From NCBI GenBank assembly GCA_000697665.1, contig KL197732.1, positions 54,189 to 118,188 on the forward strand: a DNA stretch of 64,000 bases. The letters are read 5' to 3'. The first letter of the stretch is position 1. Each line of letters begins with the position of its first letter. Origin of the DNA: Jaapia argillacea MUCL 33604. Lineage: Eukaryota; Basidiomycota; Agaricomycetes; Jaapiales; Jaapiaceae. Made by a program: the position numbers and the translations under genes. Below, piece after piece: positions 22,860-35,650 of the stretch. The notes beneath the pieces are model-generated. The model made no database searches and had not been told where the DNA came from. It worked only from the letters and a program-made list of their open reading frames with translations.

Positions 22860-25440
22860 GTCAGGTGATTCGTGAACGACCGATTTACTCCCGTTCATTT
22901 GGTTCGATTCGCCGTCTGATCTGATGGTCCGGAATGACATGTATGGTGAAGTGCATTCCTCGTTGGTGCGTAGTAGTTGATGCGGAGCGGGCGAGGCCAA
23001 GTTTGACAAGGAGGTGAGTTCACAGCGAAAAGGAGAAGTAGGGGGATAAACTGACTTGATCCATTCCCACTCGTGAGAACAACCGCGTAACTCACTTGAG
23101 CCCCTCCAAGCTTCCTTCCACCGCGCTCAAGATTATGGGATGTTGAACGAGCTTTCCGGGAAGGACGGATATATGGTTGGCCTTGATGATGTTGTTGCTA
23201 AAACGCCCGTAATCGCACACTGCACCTGTGGACACTGCGATTCATCGATCCAAAACAAAAATGTCCCCGCCAAGAGACGGTGCAGAGGAAGCGAAGGTCA
23301 TCAAGGATCCATATTTAGGAGATCACCTCAACACAGTGCGAGATGAGAGTGATTGTACCTGGCATTCTGAAAATACAAGGGTTTGGAGGGTGGTGGGCTT
23401 CAGATGCGGCGCGGAGAAGGAGCTTTAGTTGTGCCTGAACGAGCAGACAGACGACGGCCGCACCGTTTTGGACCAGGTAGCCCCTGAGCGAAGGGGATGG
23501 GTAGGGGGAGGTTCGAGATAGGTGATCGCGCCATCACATTCCTCTGAGGATTCGATTCCCTGAATGGAGCCGAATGATCACGGAGAAATAGCTCCAGACG
23601 GAACCTAGTAGCCAGTCGATGGTGCAGCGCCGGAGGATATACTGCCCTTCGCCTCCACCGCAAGCAGGCGGCGATCATCTGTAGAAATATCTCTCCACAC
23701 ATTCTCGTATATCAATCCCGGCTCCCTCCTAAACCGACTCGTGTGGACCTCTCCATCCACCCAATCCTTATCCATCATGATCCCCGCCAAAACTTCCAAA
23801 TGTGCTTTCACACCCCCCCTCAAATGGTAGTTCCATCAACTGCCCTTCGCTTTCTGGGTTCGTTTCGTCAAAATTACTGCCGCGCACGATAATTGAGTGG
23901 ATTAGAGGGTCGGAATCAAGGGGGGCGGTCTGACGACGGTAGCGAAGGGTGAGATTCGCAGCCGGGTATATTGTTGGATTCCCCTACCACCTGGCCAGCC
24001 AATGTCAGATGCATATAACTGGCAGAGGTTTGGAAGACCGCGAGGCATCATCTGCTGTGCGTCGGAGTTGTATAGCATAACCACTGGGTGAAGGCGGCCA
24101 ATTGAGCAATGGGAAGGATGTGTTTGGGAGGGAGAGGAATTCGGTTCGGACCATGTTCCTGTTCGTAATTGAATCCACTCTACCCCACGAACTCATCTCA
24201 ATCTCGATTGATGGGTTTGGGGAGAGAGTAGAGAGACGGACCTATGACTATATGCTCTCCTAAAACTCTCAAGAGTAATTGCTAAGGGAGTTCATTCATC
24301 GGAATGAACGTTCCGAGAGCTTTGCAATCGAAACTTGGTCAGGTTGAGAAACGGTTCCGAGAGGTCGGATATTTGCCCTGTGTATCGATGACACTACCTT
24401 CTATCGGAATAGATGCGAGAAATGAACTTGAGAAGAGCCGCGGAGAAGGGTAAAACCCGGCGACCTTCTGTAGTCACGTTCGTGAGTGATTGGTTTCGAA
24501 GAGTAAACGGGAAACTCGCCTGCGTCGGGCGCGAAATTCTCGTTTCCAAAGATGGGTCACATAAGACCGCCGATTATGTGGACTTGAAGTGTTTCTATCC
24601 AAGATTTGATAACGAGTTTTGACGGATGGGTAGTGGGAGAGACTTTCTCCCAGAAACCTGAATATCCAACTTGATGTCAAGTGTGTGATGCCAAACAAGA
24701 GGCCAGAGAACGCACCGTTTCAAACTCTCCTCTATAATCCGCAAACCGCTCCCCAACCGATGCTTGGTAAAAGCAGGCTAACCTTACTGCTTCCCACTAA
24801 AACTGGCAAAATGCCAAACAGACGAGCATGCTTCGGCGAAGATACATGGATCCCAGGAGTGATGTTGACTTGTGACGGAGGGACCGAAAGACGCTACGGG
24901 CAGGTTTCATTGGGGACGGCGAGACGGAGGGAGGGCGACTGTGAGAGGACGCCGTAGTTGGAGGTAATTGCAGTCTCTTCTGAGAAGAAAGGCGGGTATG
25001 AGGAGTGTGTGTGTGATGGGAGGTTACTATTGATCGATGTCGGTGTAGGTTGGATGTCTGCGTAGCAGCGTAGTGTTGTTGGGTCGAGTTTGAATCCGTG
25101 GTCTGCGAGTATGGCTGGTGTTGTTCCATAGACGGTAGAGGGCTACGATTTCTCAATCAAGTCCATGGTAGAACGTACTAGTAGGATGCGTATGGCGACT
25201 GTAACATATCAGCATTGTGCGGTTGGAAGACAGACGGTGGGGTGCTCACTGTCTCCTCGATACGTGTTGAAGCCCATAATACCAGACTGTGCGTGGCGGT
25301 TCCGAAAGACATGAACGATTGTGATACGATTGGTGATATATGATTGATTTAGCCCGAGGCGTTGACAGTGCATTAGCCCGACAGGCGCATCCAGGTCAAG
25401 CAAGAACGACTTGGACAGCGACAAGATAATGGGGATTTGC
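22860..25440 (+). repeat. Segmental duplication, copy D2
   Basis: Aligns by eye, in the same orientation, with 30180-32780. Shared anchors include ctcaatccgctcgattcgccg-like sequence at the left, gatgttgaacgagc near 23139/30521, and gacagtgcattagcccga near 25365/32687. On the minus strand it contains broken F-box/LRR-like fragments (for example VRTEFLSLPNTSFPLLNWP near 24140). Many indels make it non-coding today. Confidence 0.6.
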
Positions 25441-25484
25441 CTGCACTTTGCCGCCTCCGAGTCCTTTTCCCCTTTCTCTTCCCT

Positions 25485-25867
25485 GCTCTGCGCCTTACCT
25501 CGAGAAATATTCGAAAACATCACCGTCAAAGCTTTCTTGCTTGATCTGATTGGCCCTCCAAAACTCATTGCTGCTCTACTTGGCGCCTGCAAATGAATCC
25601 ATTTCACTTTGGCTTTCAACAATCCCAAGTCTCAAGCTCTCTATAGTCAGGTACTCAAAGCCCGCTCCGCTCGCAGCGCTTGCAGACAGATGTCACGCGA
25701 GTCCTCCCTGTTCGTTTCGCCGGGCAGTTGCGCACGAACCACGACACACTGGATTTATTCAAAGCCAGTTCATTTTATGCTCCGACTTTGGAGGAGAGGT
25801 TCTGGGAAGCAATGTTGATGATGGTGGAGAATGCCCTCATGGCATCGCCAACCGACTCTCCCTAATG
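25485..25867 (+). pseudogene. F-box pseudogene fragment (5' part)
   Basis: CALPREIFENITVKAFLLDLIG and IHFTLAFNNPKSQALYSQVLKA match residues about 16-90 of the F-box protein at 7751-10202. An in-frame TGA follows LLGACK at 25594-25596. A frame change occurs near 25680, after which LEERFWEAMLMMVENA restores similarity. The remaining exons of the family are absent downstream. Confidence 0.75.
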
Positions 25868-26496
25868 ATCAACATCAGAAACATTGTCGCCAAGCATGCC
25901 AAGCCTTGCTTAGCTATTTACTCAGCCACGAAAGCATATACCCAGGTAAGCCATATATCTTCCCGTATGAACAGAGGCTCGACACGATGTTATCATTTTA
26001 TGTATTCAGTCACGTCCTTACCTGTCAAAAACCGAGGACCACACCCGAATCTCACGATCCAATATCACGAAGTACACGGCGTCTAGACTTTAGCCTCCGA
26101 AACCCCAGAATCATTCATCATCCCTTCACCCCAAACCATCGCGAAAACCATCGTCTGTTCTGTCGGTGCGTAATTTGCCTGTACATTCGTGAACGCAGAG
26201 CCGACGTCAATCTTGACGTTTTAGGCAGGAGGCGTGATTGCGCCATGCCGTCACTCGACTTGACGGAGTGAACCATGGCTTGCATACCTCATGGTTGGTT
26301 CGATAGAACGTTGGGGAAGACGATGAGTGATAGGCGGACGGATGTTCAAGGGAATGATGACTAGGTTTCCTTCGTACTTCTCGTTGTTGGCATCTTATCC
26401 TCTAATTGCTGGAGGTTTTTACTGAATATGACCGAGGATCCACATACGATACACATCTAGAAGTACACTGTTATGTCGATATTCAATCTGTGGTGT
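25868..26496. other. No supported gene
   Basis: 3' flank of the GTPase-kinase gene on the opposite strand. Short frames only. Confidence 0.5.
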
Positions 26497-29400
26497 TCAT
26501 CCCAACATTTGAACAATGACATCCATTGTCGGACGTGAGGATGGATCCGTCTCCACGCACTCCTCTACTAGCTCCCATAGATGGTCATCCAAGCCTGCAA
26601 CCACAAGAGCAGGGTCACTTGGTCGTGGGGGCTTTTCTTCACGTTGGATTTTGGCCATCATGAGTTGGAACTCACTCATTGTTGGGAATGGCAATTCACC
26701 TGTGAAAATCTGAAGCAGGGTTCAGTATGCATTATCCTAAAGGGTGAGAGCCGAGAAGCTTTACCTGGATGATGAGGCATCCAAATGCATAAACATCACT
26801 TTGGGTCGTAGGTCGAGTTTCGGATTTGAAGAGTTCAGGAGCGGCGAATTGGATCAGGCCGAGAGGTGGGATTCCGGATGAGGTCATCGAGAGGGACGAT
26901 AACCTTTCGAGATGTCGAGTCAAACCAAAATCGTTCAAGAGGGCATTGCCCTCTGCTGAGACCAGGACATTATCCTAGCAAGTGGTCAACGAGGGTAGGG
27001 TTCAGAATCTCTCGAAGGACTCACCCCTTTCAGATCCCCATGAACATATGGGTGACCAGCCTGTCCGGGATGAAGGTAATCTAAAGCTTGTGCAGTCTGC
27101 GATAGCTGTGAAAAAAGTAAATTAAAGTTTGGGCAAGCGTATGGTAAGCAAATGTACCAGTTTGACACGGTCAGCATTTGGGTTACATTTGAGATAACGC
27201 AAACAATCGCCGTTGTGGACCCAAGGAGAAATCATGTAGAAACATGACCCGTCAAGAAATGTAAAGCCCAAGAACCGTAGGATATTTGGGTGGTTCATTT
27301 GGGACCATATCTTGACTTCGCGGCGGAAGAGCTTGGTAACGGTATGAATTAGATCCAACAATATTAACATGACGAGAGAGGAGATACCTTGAGGACATTA
27401 GTCTTGCACTCGAGGTAAACTCGGAGTTTCTTCATTGCAACATCCACCTGTTGTCCTTGATGGTCCCAAATGCCACGGTAAACGTCTGAGAATCCACCTC
27501 CTCGAAGTGGGCCTTCTGTGATAACAACACTATTACCAAGGTCGAGGGAACCGCCATCATCACCTTTACCACTATCAATTGTCAAGACCTCACCAACAGA
27601 TCGGGAATCCTTGTTTTAAGTGTGAGCACCCATGTAAATGAAAGAATGGAATGGCTTACTAGAGCTGTCGTTCTTGTGAGCCCCGTCTCCGCCGCTGACG
27701 AAGAAACAGTCTTCGCAGGACGAGCAGTTTGCTGCAGCCTTTGCGCCGTTGGTTCACTTCCGCCAATCCTGGATGAATCCCAACTTGTTGTCAATAGTTC
27801 CGAGGGAAGCGTCATCCCAAGGAGTCGGACTAGACGAATTGTCTCCTTTTCCGCATCCCCTGAGTTGATAAGTTGGACGAGATCGGGTCGTGCAGTATAC
27901 TGACAGATGTCCTGATGGACAGCAGACAGGGACAGAGGCCTCCCGTATAACTCAACAGCAAGCTTAACATACTCCCATATGAGTTTCGAACGTTTGCTCA
28001 ACATAATGTGGAGCAGATATTGAAGGATGGCGGTGAGGTCGACAATATACCCCATCAAGCATCTCAGCGTTTCGGGACTGGGACACTTTCAGCACCGTAA
28101 GCATGAGCTGACCAGCATGACTTACGTCATTTCAGAGGTGTCGTTTAGCAACTTGATTAAGGTCGACGATAAACCTGCGATGTCTTCCATAGGTCCACCG
28201 GCAGTAGATATCGCCTGGAAGATGGCGGTAATCTTGGCCGTTGGCAAGTCGCTACGTGTTGACGAGTGAGTGTTGTCCATCGGGGGATGATACAAGCTGG
28301 CAACTTACGATGATGGGGTGGTGTCATTATTGGATGCCAGCCCCTCAATGAGGGTCAAGACCATTTCTTTGAATTCGCGGCTTGAAAGAAGCTATGTATA
28401 AACTTTATTATTGGATGCGACAGAGCGAGGGAAGACACAAACATTATCTGGATCGTTGAAGTTCCATACGGATACCATGTCGGTGTGGACTACATCGAGG
28501 GAGGCCTTGAAGCCTCTTCGACCAGATATCACATTCGCCCAGAGCCCTTGCCAATATCCTGTCGGAGGTAGTGTCGGTGGGTAAGCAGAAGGAAACGGCG
28601 ATGATCTTACGTTTCATCCCGACCCTGTGAAGAGCGGAGTCAGTCAGAAATAAACATACAAAGGATTGGGGTTAAACACGTACGCAACTGATGCCTCGAG
28701 CTTCAGGGGAACACTGACTCGTTGTACGATAGCCCAAAGGATCCAGACATCGCCTTCGACGTGGCGTATGACAACGTCGTAGGTGACATTAACTAACCAG
28801 AGCAACGAGGGAGCATCATTTTCTGAAATACGAGAACACCATAAGTCGAATCGGCGGAAACCAGTGGGCTGGGCTGCCAAAAACTCACGAGAGACTTTCA
28901 CGCAGCTCGTGTTGGGAGCAACACGAGCCAAGGGCTCTTTACAATGCTCTTCCAAAAAACGTTCAGCCGCTTTCTCAGCCAGAGAGGTTCTCTCTTCCTT
29001 GGGAAGTTGCCTCAGCTTGTTGCGCTCCCGAAGGAGGAGCATATCAAACTTCGTGAAAACAACAACAATTGGTACTGCAGCAAACTCAGATGTTAGCAGC
29101 GACACCAGTGTAACACGGAGTGTTTACAACTCACATGTATCCTGCCCGAGCCGTAGCAACTCCTCAGTGCCGGTCTCGAATAACCGCCCACCTGAACGGG
29201 GAACCTCGATACAGAGCCTGCAACAGAGTCATCAAGAAAGCTTTTGGACACCGGGGATGACTCACCAGATGGCATGGAGTCTATCCTTGATCTTCGGCTC
29301 AGCCATCCTGCGCTTGACAAAATCCTTTATCTTATTCAAGTTGTCGACCTCTCCGGGCTCGAGACCTTGAGAATCGTGGAGGACGAACAAAGGATTATCC

Positions 29401-29764
29401 TGAAATGTGATTTCGTCGTCGATGTTTGATCTACCAGCTCCGTGATTCGATACTTTCTGATTGTAGTTCGCGTGAGATTCGTGCAATTGATGTAAGGAAC
29501 CTGGATATCTTACTGCGAGATCGACATTGAAGGTGCGATTGATCAGGGTTGACTTCCCGACTCCGGTCTGTTGAGTTATGAGTCTCCACAGGAGCAAGTA
29601 CGAAAGAGCCCCTCACCGTTCCGATCACCAAGATGCGAAAGCTGTGATAGTAGTCATGGAATGTTCAGGAGGTACACAAGTGTCCGAGATTGAATAACTT
29701 ACCGGGAATACTCCTCGATGACTCGGATCTCAGTGGTTTTAGACGGAAGATCTGAACTGTTCAT
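26497..29764 (-). CDS. GTPase-helical linker-TKL kinase fusion protein (746 aa, 17 exons)
   Basis: Exons (minus): 29764-29703, 29641-29617, 29567-29514, 29456-29266, 29217-29135, 29074-28889, 28822-28684, 28624-28611, 28558-28443, 28391-28309, 28251-28126, 28062-27660, 27609-27388, 27331-27158, 27105-27025, 26974-26765, 26709-26497. They total 2241 nt with every phase consistent. Residues 28-35 (GTTGVGKS), 75-78 (DSQG) and 146-149 (TKFD) form a GTP-binding domain. A helical middle region (about 170-440) contains VWILWAIVQRVSVPLKLEAS and MGYIVDLTAILQYLLHIML. The C-terminal kinase has a Gly loop at 483-492, Lys507, Glu526, HGD at 601-603, DFG at 621-623 and APE at 651-653, so it looks active. 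The HRD arginine is replaced by Gly, common in fungal TKL kinases. A signalling role is likely; any role in cell death or self-recognition is inference. Confidence 0.85.
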
Positions 29765-30179
29765 GCTGGGTTGGTGGAGGAGGTCAAGGTCAAGGTGAGG
29801 ATCAAGATGGTACACGAGGCGGTTGCGTAGCGCTCACGAAGTTTGCTATCAATCTGCCAATCTAGCGCCCAGCGCCTACGAAAGCAACGATGATCTAGGA
29901 AGAAGGCACAGCTAACAGCGCAGTACCGCCAGTCAAAGTTCCAAGTTTTCACAAGTGGATCTCAGGCTGGGGACAAGATCATATCAACGGTTCAGATCCA
30001 AACCTAGGAGTGGTTATGCATATATACGGTTAACATAGTGCCAAGAATGCCATGGGGATCAACAGTGAAGACGAAGAAAACAGTTGGCGAAATCCACTCC
30101 AAGGTGCATTTGTCAGCTCGGGTACGCGGCGAACGCACTCTGATAATCACTCCCCGACAACATGGGCTATCCCATCGTA
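29765..30179. other. Upstream region of the GTPase-kinase gene
   Basis: Minus-strand sequence directly upstream of 29764 resembles the region upstream of the truncated GTPase copy (about 20010-20280), so it is probably the duplicated promoter and 5' leader. No clear TATA element was identified. Confidence 0.4.
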
Positions 30180-32780
30180 AATCTTGAGCGCCCAATTTGC
30201 TCCCGCTCAATCCGCTCGATTCGCCGCCTGCAAGGCCCAGAATAATATGTATCGTAAAATTTATTCAAGTAAACTTCGTTTGGAACAGAGGCGAGGTCGA
30301 ATTCGACAAGGCGGCGAGTACACGGCGAAAAGGAGGGGGAGGAAGGGGATGAACTCGCTTATTCACCTCGACTTATAATCTATAATCACAACACATCAGT
30401 CCCCGATCATTCGCATTCATCAGAACAACCGCACCACTCACCAGAGCCGCAAGCAAGAGCCCACGCAAAGCTTGACAAACCCTCGAAGCTTTCCTTCTAC
30501 CGCTCTCAAAATCATGCGATGTTGAACGAGCGTTCCGTGTAGCACGGAATTAAGGTTGGCTTTGATGACGTTGTGCTAAACGTCCGTAACCGCACCCGGC
30601 CACCGGTGGACACTGCCATTAATATTCATCAAAACCAACATGTCCCCTGCCAATCGATGGTGCTGAGGAATCGAAGATCCTCGAAGATCTACGTTTAGGA
30701 GACGACCTCGTCGCGGCGAGAGACGGGAGTGACTGTACCCGGCGTTCGAAATATTGAAGGATTTGGGCGTCGGACGCGGTGTGGAGGGGGAACTTTGGCC
30801 ATGCTTGAACGAGCGGAAAAGACTACAAGTACATTGTGTTGAACTGGGTAATTCCTGAGTGAGGGGATGGGCCTGGAGAGGCTCGAGACAGATGGTTGTG
30901 CCGTTATGCATTGCTGAGGATTCGATGGCCTGAATATATTTGAATCACCTGGGTAAGAGTTCCAGATAAAACTTAGTACCCAGTCGAAAGTGCAGTACCG
31001 CATGGACATACCAGTGCTCTTCGCCATTCCACGGCAAGCAGGCGACGATCATCTATCAGTAACCCTGTAACCGTTCTCCCATATCAATACTGGCACCTTA
31101 TAAACGAACTCGTATACACCTCGCCGTTCAACCAATCTTGATCCCTTGTCGACCTCTGCCAAAACTTCCAGGTTCGTCTTCATAACCCCCCTTCAGACGA
31201 TAGTTCCAGCAGTCGCCCTTGGAGCTCTTTGTTTCGTTCCGTCAAAATCGTTGCCGTGGACGATGATCTCTGGGATTAGTGGGTCGAAAGCAGGTTGAAC
31301 GGTCAGACGACGGAAGTGGAGGGTGAGGTGCACACTCGGGTATCTGTCAGGACTCTCCTACCTCCTGGTAAGACGATATCGGACAGAGCAGATGATGGGT
31401 TGGAGAACCGCGAGGGATCTTATGACGCTCATTGGAGTTAAATAAGATAACCAGTTGGTGAAACGGCGAATTGAGTGATTGGAGGGATGTCCTCGGGAGG
31501 GAGAGGCGTTCAGTTCGGACCACGTTGACGTTCGTGGGCTCCTCTACCATACGAACTCAACTCAATCTCGATTGGCAGGTAGGGGAAGAGGGTAGGGTGA
31601 CGAACCTATGGCTATATGCTCTAAGGTTAATCTCCAAGAAGGTTTATTCGGCGGAATGAGACGAGGTACCTGAAGGTTCCGAGAACTTTGTGCTCGAGAG
31701 ACTTGAGCATCTTTAGTGATGTTTCCGAGAGAGTTTCGATTTTCGTCCTATGTATCGATGACAACATGGTCTGGAGGCTTAGTCGTAAGCGATTCACGTG
31801 GAAACAGCCAGGCAAGCTTGTGGATGTCGACGATTTTCTGTGGTCACATTCGTCGGTGGTTGGTTTCGAAGAGGCGGAGATGGAGACCCACGCACAATGA
31901 ATGCGACACTCTTTCCCAGAGGTGGATCACCTCGCACGAGCCATCACTAAAGATATGGGCTTCGAGATATCCCTATCATAAACACCTGTATAATCTCAAG
32001 TACGTATCGCAAACTGAAGAACTGAAGAACATACCAGCTGAAAGCCTCATCGATAATCCCCTCCCCTCCCCTATCTAATTGCTCGATCCAAACCAACCAA
32101 TCAATTCTTTCCCACCCAAAATCCTCAACAGTCTTGTACCAGTCGACTCGGAACTTCACGTAACGACATATGAATCCCAGATGAGACATCGAGACTACGA
32201 TGGAGGGACCAAAGGACATTATGGGCTGGTTTTATTGGATACGATTGGGATCTGGACAGGGAGCCGTCGCCGTACGTGAGCGTATTCGTTTCCCGGATGA
32301 AAGGTGGGTAGGAGGAGAGAGGGTGTCGAAGAGGGTTACTGGTGAGCGTTGTCTCTGAAGGTTCGAGGTGTGGTCGATGTGTAATAGCGTTGGGTCGAGC
32401 TTGATGCTTGCGGATGTGGTGGCGAGCAAGCCTGGATCGTTCGTGAGGCAAAAGACAGCTACTGTTTCTCAACCAAGCTCATGGGGAGAACGTAGGATGC
32501 GTAAGACGACTGTTCTGGGTCAGCAACGATATCAGATGATTGGATGAAGACTGCGTTGAGTACTCACAGTCGCCTCGATACACGTCCAAGTCCATAATAC
32601 CAGACCCATCAGTATGTGGCGCTTCCGAATTTGAAGACTTGGACGAGGTGGACGATAGTGTGAGGTATTGACGGTGCCTGACAGTGCATTAGCCCAATAG
32701 GACCGTCTACAATATGAGGGTGAAGCAAGAACGACTCGGATGGCGACAGAGAACGGGGATTTCTCGGGGATACATTGTTC
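30180..32780 (+). repeat. Segmental duplication, copy D3
   Basis: Direct diverged copy of 22860-25440. Minus-strand relic peptides (VRTERLSLPRTSLQSLN near 31520, IKLDPTLLHIDHTSNLQ near 32400) correspond to those of D2. It has numerous indels and stops and no usable reading frame. Confidence 0.6.
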
Positions 32781-32869
32781 GACTTTGGCCAATCATCTCT
32801 GACCGGGCAGTTCGATTGGTTCTCCTTCGTCGGCCATGTCGTCGTCGTCTCGTCGAACCCGTCACCAGA

Positions 32870-33330
32870 ACAAGCACCACCCTCAGCCTCTGAAAACCAT
32901 CTGGTCGCAGATCTTCTCCACGTTCTCCTCGTCTCCTCGTCTCCATCAACCCTGCACTCCCTCTCTCTTGTCTCCCACCAATATCGCTTCATCGCCCAGC
33001 CGATCCTAATCCGCAACCTCATCTGGAACGATCCAGTAGCAGTCGCTCGTAATATCCCTTGCTGGCCCTCCCCATCGGAGACCCAACCCTCGTCCGTTCC
33101 CTAATCTTCTCCCTCTCCCCAAACCGTACCTCCCCTCCCCCAAATATACCTTCCCAAACGCCCAACACCCAAACGCAGCTCTAACACACGAAACCCCCAC
33201 TCGAACCTCTACTCCGCCGCTTTCAATCAATTGGCCAGGTTTGCCAACCTCGATACTTCTCCTACCTAAACCCCATTGAGCCACCCGATCAAGCTCTCGG
33301 ATTCACGAATTGCTTGGGATGAAGAGTTGT
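32870..33330 (+). pseudogene. F-box-like fragment
   Basis: The plus strand encodes LVADLLHVLLVSSSPSTLHS followed by LSLVSHQYRFIAQPILIRNLIW, the usual opening of basidiomycete F-box/LRR proteins. Similarity then continues in shifting frames to about 33330. No complete gene can be assembled. Confidence 0.45.
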
Positions 33331-35500
33331 TGGATGGGTATTTGGACATGTGTTGAGGACGTTGGAGATTGCTTGGGGTGTTGGGGAGGTTAAGGATGTG
33401 AGTTCGTGTTTTGTTTCTTACTTTTGAGCATTTATCGCTCATTCGTGATACCGGCATTTCGTTGTCGTTTTCGCCCATTGTTACCTTTGTCATTTCATTA
33501 TGTAATCGTCACCTCTGTCGTGTCCATCCCTCACCCCCCGGAGCTAACATACTTCTCTTTCGATATGGATATAGGACACCCTCGTAATGTTAGGAGCCGA
33601 ACACCTAACCCGTCTCCCATACCCCCAACCCACACAACTCTACCACGTCTCTTCTGGTCCACATAAACGCGAATCGGATAGACCTCCTCTGGGCCTTTTC
33701 TTGTCGGTTCCATGATTCCGACGACGATTCCGACGATGGAAACGGAGATGACAGACCTGGCAGGCATCAAGTAACGGACGACGAAACCATTTGCGAGACG
33801 TCCAACTATCTTAACCAAGTCGGAGATGGAGGTCATAGCACCTTACCCCACAGCTCTTGTGAGGAAGAAGAAGGATTGGGGATGCTCCTCCCATACCCAT
33901 TTCGTCACGATGACAGAGGGAGAGAAATCTTCGGGAAGAATTTAAAGTACTGATTGTACGTCTGAACCTCCCCGCAACCGATTTCTTACGATGACGGCCG
34001 ACTCATTTGTTCGATCCATAGCATCTTCACCGCACTAGTAGTAAAGCGAGTCCTAACCCTGATCCAAGACTTCAACACTTTCCTTCTCAGTATGCTACCG
34101 AATCAATTGGCATAGACGCTCAAGCCGTCCCATTCAATGCGGTGACCACACCCTCTGGCGCAACGGCACATTCGAGTAACCGTCCACTCGTCGCACTTGC
34201 TGCATGATCTCGCGTTCTTACTCTCGGCCCTGGCCACAGGCCCTCTATCCAAGCCCGTACCTTCCCCACCTTCGAACGTCCGATGGGCGCCACATGACCA
34301 TTGATTCGTACATCCAGGACAACGGCTCCATTCTCGTTTTCTTCATTATGTTGCAGGATTCATCCAACAGTCGCATTTGGCTTACGTCGTCCACGAGCAC
34401 TCGCACAAAGAGTGTGGGAAGTGGCATCAATGAACTTCGAAGGCGAAGCGGAAGAGAAAGTTACGAAGGAGATGGCGAGCATACCCGGGAAAGAACGGAT
34501 GGCGCCATAAACGGTGAGTTTTGACATGTTCTATATTTCTTCGACGATGTCGAGACATTCGTACTCCTTTACAGGAATCCCACGCCGCTGAACGAGAACG
34601 ATCCGGACCAGCAGGAATCATTGGCCTCGGAGATCACTTAAATGCAGCACATCAGATCCACCCATTTTAGCCGACCCCATTCCCAACAACATCGACGCCT
34701 TGAACCCTCAGTTACAGCGTATCCTCGACACCTAATTCCAAACTCGATCATCCGCGAACGCCACATCCCAATTGAGCTCTTCCTCGTTGAAGGGCTTCAC
34801 AAATCAAGGGAAACGTTCAACGGACTGCTCAAACTTCTCCTTCGGATTATTCGTAAATCTATCTTGGGAGAACGTTTGTAGGGAAACCCAGATGATGGGG
34901 TGTTCATCAGATCGGGGATGAACATGAAGAAGGAGGGTTTGGGAGAAGGGAAATTGATGCCTATACGATTGGAAGTGAAGCGCTCCCGGTCGATGAGCAT
35001 TCGTGACTGAATCGTGGAGGTAGTATGGCATGGAGTAACCCGACGACATCGTATAATAACCATGGTCCGGGCGAGAAGAGTTGTATCTGCGTGCTTCTCA
35101 CCTTATTGTACAAGAGTGCTTCTCACCTTAATATTAAGGGGAGCAACTAGATTCGATGACGGAAAAGGGGGGGAGGGAGGGAGAGGGTAACCAGAGATAA
35201 CCAAGGTGGTGAGAAGAGCTAGAAATTCTACGGGTGTGTTCGTAGGAATGAGGTTGGTGATTACTCGTCGGTTGGGGGAAGGGCCGGATTTTCCAATTGA
35301 TCGTTGGACCCACGTACGGACTTCAATTCATTGAGTGGATTGATAGTTGACTGGAGAGCAAGAATCAACCAGCAGACTGACGGAGGGGTCATTCTTGGTG
35401 GGGGTTGGCGAGAGGGACTCAAGAGGGACTTGGAGAAATTTTCGTTTGTGTTTCCTTTTCGGGTGTCCTGTCGATAGGGTAGCCTAGTATTAGCCAAAGT
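33331..35500. other. No supported gene
   Basis: Short frames only. One stretch (near 33570-33660) weakly resembles F-box/LRR sequence. At about 35095-35115 lies a 21-nt stretch (beginning ttctcaccttattgtac) repeated exactly at about 35795-35815. Confidence 0.4.
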
Positions 35501-35526
35501 GTACTTTCTAGTATGGACCGTATAGT

Positions 35527-35650
35527 GTAATGGAATGTGCTGTCTAAGCGATCAGGACGTGGTTGGATGTTCGAACCATGGCGCATGCACATTTTTGATC
35601 AATTGGAACATCCACTTGCATTTCGTTGGTTCAAGTTCGAATGACCAAGA
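35527..35650 (+). repeat. Possible tRNA-derived SINE head (A and B boxes)
   Basis: An A-box-like TAGTGTAATGG (near 35523-35533) is followed about 40 nt later by a B-box-like GTTCGAACC (near 35570-35579). A second B-box-like element (agttcgaatgacc) lies near 35634. The arms do not fold into a proper tRNA (the T stem has mismatches), so it is not a tRNA gene. A SINE or tRNA relic is the best reading. Confidence 0.3.

Noticed and set aside
35520-35600. tRNA gene
   Set aside because: A/B boxes are present, but the T stem and acceptor stem do not pair and no clear anticodon arm is seen.
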